Part shown: in pieces, positions 28,597 through 37,051 of the stretch
Numbering within the stretch: the stretch's first letter is position 1
Layout: every line of letters begins with the position of its first letter
Assembly: GCF_007993035.1 (NCBI RefSeq)
Contig: NZ_VOOS01000001.1
Coordinates: 186,001-250,000 of the forward strand
Reading direction: 5' to 3'
Length of the DNA: 64,000 nucleotides
Source of the DNA: Vicingus serpentipes
Lineage (GTDB): Bacteria; Bacteroidota; Bacteroidia; Flavobacteriales_E; Vicingaceae
Made by a program: the position numbers and the translations under genes
Notes under the pieces: model-generated
What the model saw: only the letters and a program-made list of their open reading frames with translations
What the model was told of the DNA's origin: nothing
Databases searched by the model: none

Positions 28597-29597
28597 CCTC
28601 CAATACTTATCATTGCTCTATTTTGAGTATTTTTTTCTTTATCCTGAAAATCTTTATCACTTAACATTCCTCCACGTGATTTATTTTTAGGGTAAACTGC
28701 TTCTAGAATATATGGACCTATATCTTTTCCTTTTCTCAATGGATCTAATAAATTAGTTTCTGCATTAGAAAATAAACAATTTTTAATTCTACCATTTGCT
28801 GTTAAGCGTATTCGGTTACAACTATCACAAAATGGATTTGTTACCGTACTAATCACACCAAAGCTTCCTTCATATCCTTTTATGCGATAGTTCTTAGTTG
28901 TATCGTTTTTCTTGTCTTCTAATTTTATCAATTGATCAGAACCAAAATTTAACGATACTTTATCTAATATCTCTTGCAAAGAAACCACCTTAGAATTATC
29001 CCATTTATTTCCATCGAAAGGCATAAATTCTATAAAACGAAAAGAGACTTTATTATGTTTAGTAAATTCTATAAAATCAATAATCTCATTATCGTTTTGT
29101 CCTTTGATAAGCACAGCATTAATTTTAATATTAAAACCAGCTAAAATACATTGATAGATGTTTCGCATTACTCTATCAAAGTAATCTCTTCGAGTCATCT
29201 CCGTAAATTTATCTTTATCTAAAGTATCTAAACTAATATTTAAGTCTTTTACACCACTTTCTTTAAATAAATCGATGTACTTATCCAATAAAATACCATT
29301 AGTAGTAATTCCTAATTGAATAGGCAAAGCTGTTAATTCTCTAATAATTTTTTCAATGTTCTTTTTCACTAATGGTTCACCACCAGTGAGCCTAATCTTA
29401 TTCACACCCAAATGCACAAATTCCTTGGCCAAATAAATAATTTCTTCGTGAGTAAGTATATTCTCTTTTTCTGAAAGTTGAATACCTTCTTCAGGCATAC
29501 AATAAGTACATCTCAAATTACAACGTTCAGTTAAAGAAATACGCAAATAATTATGCACTCTTCCAAACTGATCTATTATTGTATTTTTTTTCTGCAT
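28593..29597 (-). CDS. moaA: GTP 3',8-cyclase (radical SAM)
   Basis: A 334-residue radical SAM enzyme. The first cluster motif is RCNLRCTYCMPEEG (CxxxCxxC) and the second, C-terminal cluster is CDSCNRIRLTANGRIKNCLF. LTGGEPLVKK gives the SAM-binding GGEP. It ends in the IGG tail, the Gly-Gly needed for catalysis in MoaA. It is the first gene of the Moco operon and starts the pathway by cyclising GTP. The 53 bases before it (29598-29650) show no clear promoter or Moco riboswitch and separate it from dus. Confidence 0.97.
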   Translation of the reverse strand: MQKKNTIIDQFGRVHNYLRISLTERCNLRCTYCMPEEGIQLSEKENILTHEEIIYLAKEFVHLGVNKIRLTGGEPLVKKNIEKIIRELTALPIQLGITTNGILLDKYIDLFKESGVKDLNISLDTLDKDKFTEMTRRDYFDRVMRNIYQCILAGFNIKINAVLIKGQNDNEIIDFIEFTKHNKVSFRFIEFMPFDGNKWDNSKVVSLQEILDKVSLNFGSDQLIKLEDKKNDTTKNYRIKGYEGSFGVISTVTNPFCDSCNRIRLTANGRIKNCLFSNAETNLLDPLRKGKDIGPYILEAVYPKNKSRGGMLSDKDFQDKEKNTQNRAMISIGG

Positions 29598-29650
29598 ATT
29601 GTAGAGTAATCTACTAAATTAAGATATTTATGACTTGCATATTAATTAGA

Positions 29651-30595
29651 TTAAATCTGATCTAATATTTCTCGAACAGCACCTTCATAAGCAGGAATAC
29701 TTTTAGCTTTTTTTATTTTCTTTAATGTTTTTTGAGGGTTAGAAAATGTTGTAGAAAAGTACTCCCAAAAATGTAGCATTTTTATCAACACATGACTTTG
29801 CCCAGACAATGCTGTTTCATATTCATTAAAAAGAGTATCATGAAATTTACCAAAAACCTCTCCTTTATTTTCCGGATAACTTAGATTGTTATCTTTAATC
29901 ATTTGGGGTAAAAAAGGATCTGCTATTAAACCTCTTCCTATCATCCAGTGATCAATACTCGGAAAACGATTTTTTAGTTCATTAAATTTTTCAACCGAAG
30001 TAATGTCTCCATTATAATAAATCTTTTGAGTGGTATTATCTAAACATTTTTGAAAAGAATCTAAATCAACACCTCCCCTATAAAGTTGTTTACCAATACG
30101 AGCATGAATAGCAACATTCTTTATCGGGTATTTGTCAAGCACAGGAAAAACATCTAAAATTTCTAAAGGAGTATCATATCCCATTCGCATTTTCATAGAA
30201 ACAATTATATCTGACTCTTGATGTACTTTATATAAAATGTTATCAATTTTTGTTGACTCACAAATTAACCCCGAGCCCATACCTCTTTTTGTAACCATTG
30301 GGTAAGGACAGCCTAAATTCCAATTTAGCTCTTTATACCCTAAACTCTGTACATATTTCGAAACAAATAAAAACTCTTCAGCATCGTTTGTCATTATTTG
30401 TGGAATAAGATCTGTAACTGAATTGTTTTTGGGTAATAAATCTCTTTCGTAACCAGGTTTAATTTCCAGTTTGCCGTTTAAACGAATATAGGGTGCATAA
30501 AAGGTATCTATGCCTCCAAAATATTTATTAAAAGTATTTCTAAACCGAAAATCAGTAAACCCTTGTAATGGAGATGAAAGTAGTGTAAAACTCAT
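29651..30595 (-). CDS. tRNA-dihydrouridine synthase (Dus family)
   Basis: A 314-residue FMN enzyme of the Dus family. Characteristic stretches are LSSPLQGFTDFRFRN at the FMN-binding N-terminus, LNWNLGCPYPMVTKRGMGSGL with the catalytic cysteine, KMRMGYD and IHARIGKQLYRG, then WMIGRGLIADPFLP. It reduces uridines in tRNA. The branch (A, B or C type) is not certain; the short length is closest to DusC-like. The frame is open to 30625, but the ATG at 30595 overlaps the stop of the sulfurtransferase (ATGA) and fits the family start. Confidence 0.9.
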   Translation of the reverse strand: MSFTLLSSPLQGFTDFRFRNTFNKYFGGIDTFYAPYIRLNGKLEIKPGYERDLLPKNNSVTDLIPQIMTNDAEEFLFVSKYVQSLGYKELNWNLGCPYPMVTKRGMGSGLICESTKIDNILYKVHQESDIIVSMKMRMGYDTPLEILDVFPVLDKYPIKNVAIHARIGKQLYRGGVDLDSFQKCLDNTTQKIYYNGDITSVEKFNELKNRFPSIDHWMIGRGLIADPFLPQMIKDNNLSYPENKGEVFGKFHDTLFNEYETALSGQSHVLIKMLHFWEYFSTTFSNPQKTLKKIKKAKSIPAYEGAVREILDQI

Positions 30596-31389
30596 TTTTG
30601 ACTTAGTGTTGCCCATTCTGTCCATGCCCCATCATAAACTGATGTTTTTTGTTCAGAAACCAATTCACTTGCTAGTAATAAAATACATGCTGTTATTCCT
30701 GATCCACAAGTAAAAACTAAAGGTTTATTTTCAGCATAAATTTTACTGAAAATTTGGGTTAAAGCTGCCTTAGATTTAAACTTATTATTTTCTAAAACAG
30801 TTGCATAATGTAAATTAATTGAATTTGGAATACTCCCACTCAATATGCCCTCTCTAGGATCAGGAGTAGTTCCATTAAACCTTCCTTCAGAGCGAGCATC
30901 TACTAATAATGATTTTTGAGTAACACTATTATTATTCACGAAATCATAATTTTTTATACGGTCACTTTCAAATTTTGAAGTAAAATTACCTCTTTTAAAA
31001 TCTTTATTAAAAATTGTTTGAGTTTCATAGTTATTTGCCATCCAATCTGGTAAACCACCATCTAGAACAGCGATATTTTCATGTCCCATCGTTTTAAACA
31101 TCCACCAAACTCTTGGACTATAAAAAATACCTCTATTATCATAAACAACAATTTTACTATCATTTTTAATCCCTAACTTTTTACAGTTTTCTTCAAATTG
31201 CATAACACTAGGAAAAGTATTTGGAAATTCACTATTATTATCGCTAAACTCATTTTTTATATCAAAATAACGAGCTCCAACTATGCAAATATTATCCTCA
31301 GAAATTTCTTGACTAGCATCTAAAATCACTATTTTTTTATCCTCTAAATTATTATTTAGCCATTGAGAAGATACTATTGATGAATACAT
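30592..31389 (-). CDS. Thiosulfate/3-mercaptopyruvate sulfurtransferase
   Basis: A 265-residue two-domain rhodanese. The N-terminal domain (about 1-130) has KIVVYDNRG and PRVWWMFKTMGH typical of SseA. The C-terminal domain carries LVDARSEGRFNG and the catalytic-cysteine loop FTCGSGITACI, which matches the CGSGV/IT form of mercaptopyruvate sulfurtransferases. It moves sulfane sulfur to thiophilic acceptors such as cyanide or thioredoxin. The overlap with dus implies co-transcription; it may also feed sulfur to the Moco operon downstream, but this is inference. Confidence 0.9.
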   Translation of the reverse strand: MYSSIVSSQWLNNNLEDKKIVILDASQEISEDNICIVGARYFDIKNEFSDNNSEFPNTFPSVMQFEENCKKLGIKNDSKIVVYDNRGIFYSPRVWWMFKTMGHENIAVLDGGLPDWMANNYETQTIFNKDFKRGNFTSKFESDRIKNYDFVNNNSVTQKSLLVDARSEGRFNGTTPDPREGILSGSIPNSINLHYATVLENNKFKSKAALTQIFSKIYAENKPLVFTCGSGITACILLLASELVSEQKTSVYDGAWTEWATLSQK

Positions 31390-31446
31390 AAATGAATTTA
31401 TAAAATAATGAGAAAGTAAATTTAATAAATCGATTTTTGATAAAAG

Positions 31447-31479
31447 AAAAATCCCTTATTGCCTGCAATAAGGGATTTT
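31447..31479 (-). terminator. Terminator downstream of tRNA-Ser
   Basis: Perfect arms AAAATCCCTTATT and AATAAGGGATTTT flank a GCCTGC loop, with A and T runs on the two sides. It lies 9 bases past the 3' end of the tRNA and most likely ends its transcript. The sulfurtransferase start is 58 bases further on, so the whole 31390-31759 gap between coding regions holds this terminator, the tRNA and two -7 boxes, with nothing else recognised. Confidence 0.88.
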
Positions 31480-31487
31480 AATTATTC

Positions 31488-31577
31488 TGGCGGAGGGAGG
31501 GGGATTCGAACCCCCGGTACAGTCTCCCGCACGCATGTTTAGCAAACATGTGGTTTCAGCCACTCACCCATCCCTCC
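31488..31577 (-). tRNA. trnS: tRNA-Ser (anticodon GCU)
   Basis: A 90-base class II tRNA. The acceptor arms GGAGGGA and TCCCTCC pair, with discriminator G and an encoded CCA. The anticodon stem CATGT/ACATG encloses loop TTGCTAA, so the anticodon is GCU, reading AGC/AGU serine codons. A long variable arm precedes the T arm GGGGG-TTCGAAT-CCCCC, as expected for serine tRNAs. Confidence 0.97.
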
Positions 31578-31589
31578 AGATTAGGATGG

Positions 31590-31597
31590 CAAAAGTA
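31590..31597 (-). promoter_or_regulatory. -7 box (TACTTTTG) for tRNA-Ser
   Basis: A perfect TAnnTTTG on the minus strand ends 12 bases before the mature 5' end of the tRNA, leaving room for a short 5' leader. No TTG at the -33 distance was found. Confidence 0.55.
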
Positions 31598-31720
31598 ACA
31601 ATCAATTTTAAATTCCGAAATAAAAATTAAAAAAAATGAACATTTTTTTATTGAGTCTCAATTTCATCCTGATAATCACAGATTTTGTCTAAAATCATTT
31701 ACATAATTCAATTGGAATGC

Positions 31721-31728
31721 TATATTTG
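31721..31728 (+). promoter_or_regulatory. -7 box (TATATTTG) for the ABC importer operon
   Basis: A perfect TAnnTTTG lies 31 bases before the ATG of the binding-protein gene. The -33 TTG is not obvious. Confidence 0.5.
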
Positions 31729-31759
31729 CAAGTCTTGAAAAAAAGCAGATTTAATTGTT

Positions 31760-33526
31760 ATGAAACAAATCAAATTTATTATTCTTTTATTGGTTATTGC
31801 AGTTTTTGATTCTTGTGTTGATAAGAGAGATCTTTCTAACAATACTGTTATTGCACATATATCATCAAACCCAGATGGGCTTCATCCTTTTAATGATAAT
31901 TCAGCAAACAGAACTTATATTTTTAACTATACTCAACAAACCTTGGTTAGTATGGATATTGAAAATTTAGAAATAGAACCTCAGTTAATTAAAAGTATGC
32001 CTGAAGTTAGTGAGGATGGATTAGAATATACTTACGAATTAAAGGAAGGAATAAAATGGGCTGATGGGTCAGCGTTTACAGTTGATGATGTAATTTTTAC
32101 AACAAAAATTCAAGTTTGCCCATTAACTAACAACACAAATGTTAAAGGTAATTACACATCTGTTATAGAATCTGTGAAAAAACACCCTGAAGATCCAAAT
32201 AAATTTATAATGAGAGCAAAAACTTTACATGTTTCAAATCTTGAAATATTTGCTGAAGTTTATATGCAGCAGAAATCTCACTGGGACCCTGATGGTATTC
32301 TTGATAATTTAACTTTTGAAGAAATGTATGATGAGAATTTTAAAGCCTCTGAAGATGTTTCAAATTGGTTTAATAGCTTTAATAGTGGCGACAATAGTTA
32401 CCAACCAGAAAAACTTGTTGGACTTGGGCCTTACCAAGTAACTGAATTTAATATTGGTAGTTATATTACATTAGAGAAAAAAGAAAACTGGTATGGTGAT
32501 GATAATACTACAGATTTAGCATATCAAAACTATCCTGACAAAATAATTTTTAAAATTATCAGTGATGATGCTGCTTCTTACCTAGCTATAAAAAATCAAC
32601 AAATAGATGTATCTACCTATATAGGTACTACTAAATTAATGAAGTTACAGGCTATTGATTATTTTAACAATAATTATCACTCCGCTTTTATGGACCAGTA
32701 TTCTTATTCTTATATGGGGCTAAATATGAAACCTGATGGTACAGAATTTAAACCTTTTTTCACTGACCAAAAAGTAAGAAGAGCAATTGCTCATTTAGTT
32801 CCTGTTGATGAAATTATTGATGTAATTGTTCAAGGGCAAGCTTCAAGACAAGTAGCAAATGTTTCGCCATTAAAAAAGTCTTACAATTCTGATTTAAAAG
32901 TGATTGAATTTGATATTGAAAAAGCTAAAAAATTATTAGACGAAGCTGGTTGGATAGATACAGACAAAAACAACATTAGAGATAAAGTGGTAAATGGAGA
33001 AAAATTGCAATTCTCATTTAAGTTAAGTTACATGAGTGGAAACGCTGCAACTAAAGAAACTATTTTAATGATTAAAGAAGAAATGTATAAGGCAGGTATT
33101 GATGTTATTCCTTCTCCTATGGATTTCACTTTATTCTATAAAAATGCACAAGACCACAAATTTGATGCTATGCTTGGGGGATGGGGTGGCTCAGCAGGTT
33201 ATTCAGATCCAATGCAATTATGGCATACCGAAGCATGGGCAAGTAAAGGCTCTAATTTTACTGGTTTTGGTGATGCTCAAAGTGATTCATTAATAAAACT
33301 TGCAAACACTTCTTTAAATCCAGCCGACCATATAGCTGCAACGAAAGCATTACAAAAGAAAATATATGATGATCAACCTTATGTTTTCATGTATAGTTAC
33401 AAAAGAAAAATAGCAATTCATAAAAGATTTGACAATGCCAATATGTACAATGAAAAACCTGGTGTTGCACTAAACAATTTAATATTAAAACCAGAATTTA
33501 GAGGTAATACTCTTAAACCTGAATAA
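31760..33526 (+). CDS. Peptide/nickel-type ABC transporter substrate-binding lipoprotein
   Basis: A 588-residue extracytoplasmic solute-binding protein family 5 member. The signal peptide ends at the lipobox FDSC, so it is a lipoprotein. Typical SBP_bac_5 segments are LVSMDIENLEIEPQLIKSMP, YTYELKEGIKWADGSAFTVDDVIFT, a KLLDEAGW motif and a C-terminal domain with FDAMLGGWGGSAGYSDPMQLW. It captures a peptide or similar ligand in the periplasm for the two permeases that follow 8 bases later. A ligand cannot be named. Confidence 0.93.
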   Translation: MKQIKFIILLLVIAVFDSCVDKRDLSNNTVIAHISSNPDGLHPFNDNSANRTYIFNYTQQTLVSMDIENLEIEPQLIKSMPEVSEDGLEYTYELKEGIKWADGSAFTVDDVIFTTKIQVCPLTNNTNVKGNYTSVIESVKKHPEDPNKFIMRAKTLHVSNLEIFAEVYMQQKSHWDPDGILDNLTFEEMYDENFKASEDVSNWFNSFNSGDNSYQPEKLVGLGPYQVTEFNIGSYITLEKKENWYGDDNTTDLAYQNYPDKIIFKIISDDAASYLAIKNQQIDVSTYIGTTKLMKLQAIDYFNNNYHSAFMDQYSYSYMGLNMKPDGTEFKPFFTDQKVRRAIAHLVPVDEIIDVIVQGQASRQVANVSPLKKSYNSDLKVIEFDIEKAKKLLDEAGWIDTDKNNIRDKVVNGEKLQFSFKLSYMSGNAATKETILMIKEEMYKAGIDVIPSPMDFTLFYKNAQDHKFDAMLGGWGGSAGYSDPMQLWHTEAWASKGSNFTGFGDAQSDSLIKLANTSLNPADHIAATKALQKKIYDDQPYVFMYSYKRKIAIHKRFDNANMYNEKPGVALNNLILKPEFRGNTLKPE

Positions 33527-33534
33527 TTAACAAC

Positions 33535-35073
33535 ATGTTAAGATATATTTTAAAAAGATTAATTGTTTTTATTCCTACGCTTATAGCAATATCACTGCTT
33601 GCGTTTGTAATAAGTATCAATGCCCCTGGAGATCCAGTTGAAAGACTTTCTAAATCGGCAAATAAAGAAGGTACAGCTAGTGAGCAATCTTCTTCTACTA
33701 AAAAAGTTAAACAAGAAATTAGAAAACGACTAGGATTAGACTTACCGGTGTTCTATTTGAGTTTAGCTACAATGGCAGATAGTGATACTCTATACAAAAT
33801 TGATGATAAAGCTCACCAAGATAACCTACTTAGATTAAGTAGAAAATATGGTAACTGGGAAGCCGTTCAAAACTACTACTTAGCTTTAGTTGCTGCTGCA
33901 GAAGTTACTTCAAATATCGATGTTGAAGAAGTATGCAAATTAAATTCAACATTTACTATACAAGAAATAAATGACGGAGACTCCACTTACTTAGATACAA
34001 TTTATGCCAGTAATTATTCGAAAAATGAAATTACACAAGTAAAAAGTAATACAAGTTTTGATATAATAAGCCTTCAAGAATCTTACAATGAAGATATTAT
34101 ATTATCAAAATTAACCGACCTAGAAAAGAGATATGCTGAAAACGAATTTTTAGCTCCTACAAAAGAATCATTTTTGGCAGTTCAAAAGGCATTTAAAAAC
34201 CTTCAAGAAAATGCTACTCCATGGAAAACTTATATCCCTAAAATTACTTGGTATGGTAAAAATCAGTACCACAGATGGCTATTTGGTGATGGCGGCGAAC
34301 GTAAAGGAGTATTAAGAGGAGATTTTGGAATTTCTTACATCGATAACCAACCAGTTTCTGATAAAATTTGGAAAAAATTTACAGTTTCTTTCGTATTCAT
34401 TTTCCTATCTATTTTATTATCGTATATCATTAGTATTCCTATAGGTATTTACTCAGCATACAAAAAAAACTCAGCTTTCGATAAAGGTTCATCCGTAATT
34501 TTATTTGTATTGTACTCAATGCCTGGTTTCTTTATAGGAACTTTATTGTTGTATGCTTTTGCAAATCCAGATACGCTTGTTTGGTTTCCCGAATCAGGAT
34601 GGCAAGACCCTTCGATTTACCAAGAAGATTGGGGCTTATTTAAATCAATGGCTCACCACTGGCCTTATATGGTTTTACCTTTAATAACCTATACTTATAG
34701 TTCTTTTGCGTTTTTGAGCAGAATTATGCGAGTTGGTATGGTTGACGTTATGGGGCAAGACTTTATTCGAACTGCACGTGCTAAAGGTTTAGGTGAAAAG
34801 AAAGTAGTATTAAAACATGCTTTAAGAAACTCCTTATTGCCAATAATTACAGTATTTGCTAATATTTTCCCTGTTGCAATTGGTGGTTCGGTAATTATAG
34901 AAGTTATTTTTTCTTTACCAGGAATGGGATTAGAAACCTTTAACGCAATACTAAATTATGACTACCCTATGATTGTAGCCATATTTACGATATCAGGATT
35001 TTTAACCGTAATTGGTTATTTAGTTGCTGATATTTTATACGCAGTTGTTGATCCTAGAATTTCTTACTCTTAA
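33535..35073 (+). CDS. OppB/DppB-type ABC permease with a ~165-residue periplasmic insertion
   Basis: A 512-residue permease, while usual OppB/DppB proteins have about 300-340. The first helix (about 8-28) and RLGLDLPVFYL (about 65-75) are canonical. They are followed by a hydrophilic segment (about 80-245) absent from ordinary family members, then the canonical path resumes with GDFGISYIDNQPVSDKI. The C-terminal half carries the ATPase-coupling EAA-like loop DFIRTARAKGLGEKKVVLKHALRNSLLP. The gene lies between the binding protein and the OppC-like gene, in frame and intact. Confidence 0.9.
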   Translation: MLRYILKRLIVFIPTLIAISLLAFVISINAPGDPVERLSKSANKEGTASEQSSSTKKVKQEIRKRLGLDLPVFYLSLATMADSDTLYKIDDKAHQDNLLRLSRKYGNWEAVQNYYLALVAAAEVTSNIDVEEVCKLNSTFTIQEINDGDSTYLDTIYASNYSKNEITQVKSNTSFDIISLQESYNEDIILSKLTDLEKRYAENEFLAPTKESFLAVQKAFKNLQENATPWKTYIPKITWYGKNQYHRWLFGDGGERKGVLRGDFGISYIDNQPVSDKIWKKFTVSFVFIFLSILLSYIISIPIGIYSAYKKNSAFDKGSSVILFVLYSMPGFFIGTLLLYAFANPDTLVWFPESGWQDPSIYQEDWGLFKSMAHHWPYMVLPLITYTYSSFAFLSRIMRVGMVDVMGQDFIRTARAKGLGEKKVVLKHALRNSLLPIITVFANIFPVAIGGSVIIEVIFSLPGMGLETFNAILNYDYPMIVAIFTISGFLTVIGYLVADILYAVVDPRISYS

Positions 35074-35086
35074 TTATTATTTAGCT

Positions 35087-36439
35087 ATGTCAGATAAAAA
35101 AAATAAACAAGCAGAGAAAGATTTTTCTTTTAAGAAATATGCTTGGAAGCAGTTTAAAAAAAGTAAACCTTCTATTATCTCATTATACATCTTATCTTTT
35201 TTAGTATTAGTTGCTATATCGGCTCACTTTATTGCAAACGACCAACCTTTATATGCTAAGTACAGAGGAAAGTCTTTTTACCCAGCATTTCAAACTTATT
35301 TTAATTCAACAAAAACAGACTCGACTATAAACCCACTTACTGGTAATGTTGAAAAATTACAATTTGACATTACAGATTGGAAACAATTAGATTTAGAAAG
35401 TGTTGTTTGGGCACCAATTCCTTATTCTCCTGAAAAACCAGACCGATATAATAGAGAATACGTTTCTCCTACTGCAGTTCAGTACTATAAAAACCCTGAA
35501 GGAAAAAGAGTACAATCTCCTAAAAAATTCCGCCACCACATGGGAACTGATGCAATTGGTAGAGATGTTACTGCAGGTTTAATTCATGGTACAAAAGTTT
35601 CATTATTAGTGGGTATTATCTCTATGGGTATTGCTGCATTAATAGGAATTAGCCTTGGTGCATTAGCTGGCTTCTTTGGCGATAAAAATTTAATTGCTAC
35701 ACGTTTTAGGTACTACATGACTATTTTAGGTGTAATACTTGGTTTCTTTTACGCTTTTATAGCACGTAACATTGCCATTACCGAAGGGTTTAACGAAAGT
35801 ATTGGTTCTGGACTATTTCAACTAATCATAAGCATATTTGTAATGGCTCTAGTTATATTGGTTGTAAACCTTATTGGTAAACTAAAATTACCAGGCTTTT
35901 TTAGTAAAGAAGTTACTGTTCCTGTAGATTCAATTGTATCAAGAAGTATTGAAATTTTAAATTCTATGCCTCGTTTATTGTTGATTATTACTATTTCGGC
36001 AATAATGAAAGAAAGAAGTTTAGTTATCTTAATGGTAATTATAGGTATTACTTCTTGGACAGGTATTGCTCGTTTTACAAGAGCTGAATTCCTAAAAATT
36101 AGAGAATTAGAATATCTGCAGGCTGCAAAAGCTTTAGGCTATTCAAACAGAAGAACAATGGTAAAACATGCCTTACCTAATGGTTTAGCCCCTGTATTTG
36201 TATCCATTGCTTTTGGTATTGCCTCGGCTATCTTAATTGAAAGTGGTTTATCTTTCCTTGGTATTGGAGTTCCTGACGAATCTGTAACTTGGGGTTCTTT
36301 ATTGAGCTTAGGACGACAAGAATTTGAAGCATGGTGGTTAGTAATGTTCCCTGGTATTGCAATTTTTATTACCATAACGGTTTACAACCTAATTGGAGAA
36401 GGCTTAAGAGATGCTTTAGATCCAAAATTAAAACAGTAA
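35087..36439 (+). CDS. OppC/DppC-type ABC permease with extra membrane segments
   Basis: A 450-residue permease, compared with about 300 usually. A cytoplasmic N-terminus leads into the first helix (about 32-52), then a long periplasmic stretch with HHMGTDAIGRDVTAGLIHG, typical of OppC. An additional ~80-residue segment with two hydrophobic helices (around TILGVILGFFYAFIA and LIISIFVMALVILVV) lies between canonical helices. The EAA loop EYLQAAKALGYSNRRTMVKHALPN is intact. The frame is open from 35024 inside the oppB-like gene, but the ATG at 35087 (MSDKKNKQ) is the natural start. No ATPase gene follows; a terminator does. Confidence 0.9.
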   Translation: MSDKKNKQAEKDFSFKKYAWKQFKKSKPSIISLYILSFLVLVAISAHFIANDQPLYAKYRGKSFYPAFQTYFNSTKTDSTINPLTGNVEKLQFDITDWKQLDLESVVWAPIPYSPEKPDRYNREYVSPTAVQYYKNPEGKRVQSPKKFRHHMGTDAIGRDVTAGLIHGTKVSLLVGIISMGIAALIGISLGALAGFFGDKNLIATRFRYYMTILGVILGFFYAFIARNIAITEGFNESIGSGLFQLIISIFVMALVILVVNLIGKLKLPGFFSKEVTVPVDSIVSRSIEILNSMPRLLLIITISAIMKERSLVILMVIIGITSWTGIARFTRAEFLKIRELEYLQAAKALGYSNRRTMVKHALPNGLAPVFVSIAFGIASAILIESGLSFLGIGVPDESVTWGSLLSLGRQEFEAWWLVMFPGIAIFITITVYNLIGEGLRDALDPKLKQ

Positions 36440-36458
36440 TACTATCTATATTACAACT

Positions 36459-36495
36459 AAAAAAGCCGAATAACTTAAAGTTATTCGGCTTTTTT
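36459..36495. terminator. Bidirectional terminator
   Basis: A long hairpin with arms AAAAGCCGAATAACTT and the complementary AAGTTATTCGGCTTTT lies between the convergent ABC permease and the nucleotide pyrophosphohydrolase genes, with an A run before and a T run after it. It can serve both transcripts and shows that the ABC operon ends without an ATPase gene. Confidence 0.92.
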
Positions 36496-36496
36496 G

Positions 36497-36904
36497 TTAG
36501 TTACCCAATATCGTTTTTATATCTGGTTTAAAATATAAGTCACTTTTAAGCACCTTTCCATCTTCTCTGTAAATTGGTTGCCCATTCCCATCCAACTTAC
36601 TCATATTGCTTCGTTGTATTTCTTCAAAAACTTCTTCAATTTTATGCTGCATACCATGCTTTAAAATTGTACCACATAAAATATATAACATATCCCCTAA
36701 AGCATCAGCTACTTCAACCAAATCACCATTTTCAGCAGCCTCTAAATACTCTTCATTTTCTTCACGCATCAATTTGTATCGCAACAAATAATCTTTTTCA
36801 GCAATTTTACCAATTGGTGCTTGTTCATTACCTATTTTAAAAGCATCATGAAACTCCCCTACCATGCTAATTACCTCTTGTAATCTTAATGTTTTATCAC
36901 TCAT
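36497..36904 (-). CDS. MazG-like / PRA-PH-type nucleotide pyrophosphohydrolase
   Basis: A 135-residue all-alpha protein. The metal-binding pattern of the all-alpha NTP pyrophosphatases is visible: REENEEYLEAAENGD and EVADALGDMLYILCGTI (ExxE ... ExxD). The C-terminal NMSKLDGNGQPIYREDGKVLKSDLYFKPDI segment is typical of the phage-like/phosphoribosyl-ATP-pyrophosphohydrolase-like group rather than MazG itself. It probably hydrolyses unwanted or regulatory nucleotides in the cytoplasm. The ATG at 36904 (MSDKTLR) is preferred over 36913. Confidence 0.85.
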   Translation of the reverse strand: MSDKTLRLQEVISMVGEFHDAFKIGNEQAPIGKIAEKDYLLRYKLMREENEEYLEAAENGDLVEVADALGDMLYILCGTILKHGMQHKIEEVFEEIQRSNMSKLDGNGQPIYREDGKVLKSDLYFKPDIKTILGN

Positions 36905-37000
36905 TATATTCAATTTATCGTTTCTACAAAGATGAAGAATAGGTAGTTAAAAAAATTAAAAAGTCTTTAACATTTTTTAACAATGAGAAATTAACCTACA

Positions 37001-37031
37001 TTGGTATTCTTAAAACCTCTGGTTAACTTTG
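37001..37031 (+). promoter_or_regulatory. Full Bacteroidota promoter for the moxR-bat operon
   Basis: TTG at 37001-37003 and TAACTTTG at 37024-37031 are separated by 20 bases, matching both the -33 and -7 elements of the Bacteroidota housekeeping consensus with the expected spacing. It ends 20 bases before the ATG of moxR at 37052. This is the best-matching promoter of this type seen in the window. Confidence 0.75.
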
Positions 37032-37051
37032 GTTAGTTAAAATTGATAAAA

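Noticed and set aside
29598-29650. Moco riboswitch before moaA
   Set aside because: The 53-base gap is too short and AT-rich to hold the known aptamer.
37043-37051. TTG start for moxR
   Set aside because: The ATG at 37052 is three codons later and better placed after the promoter.
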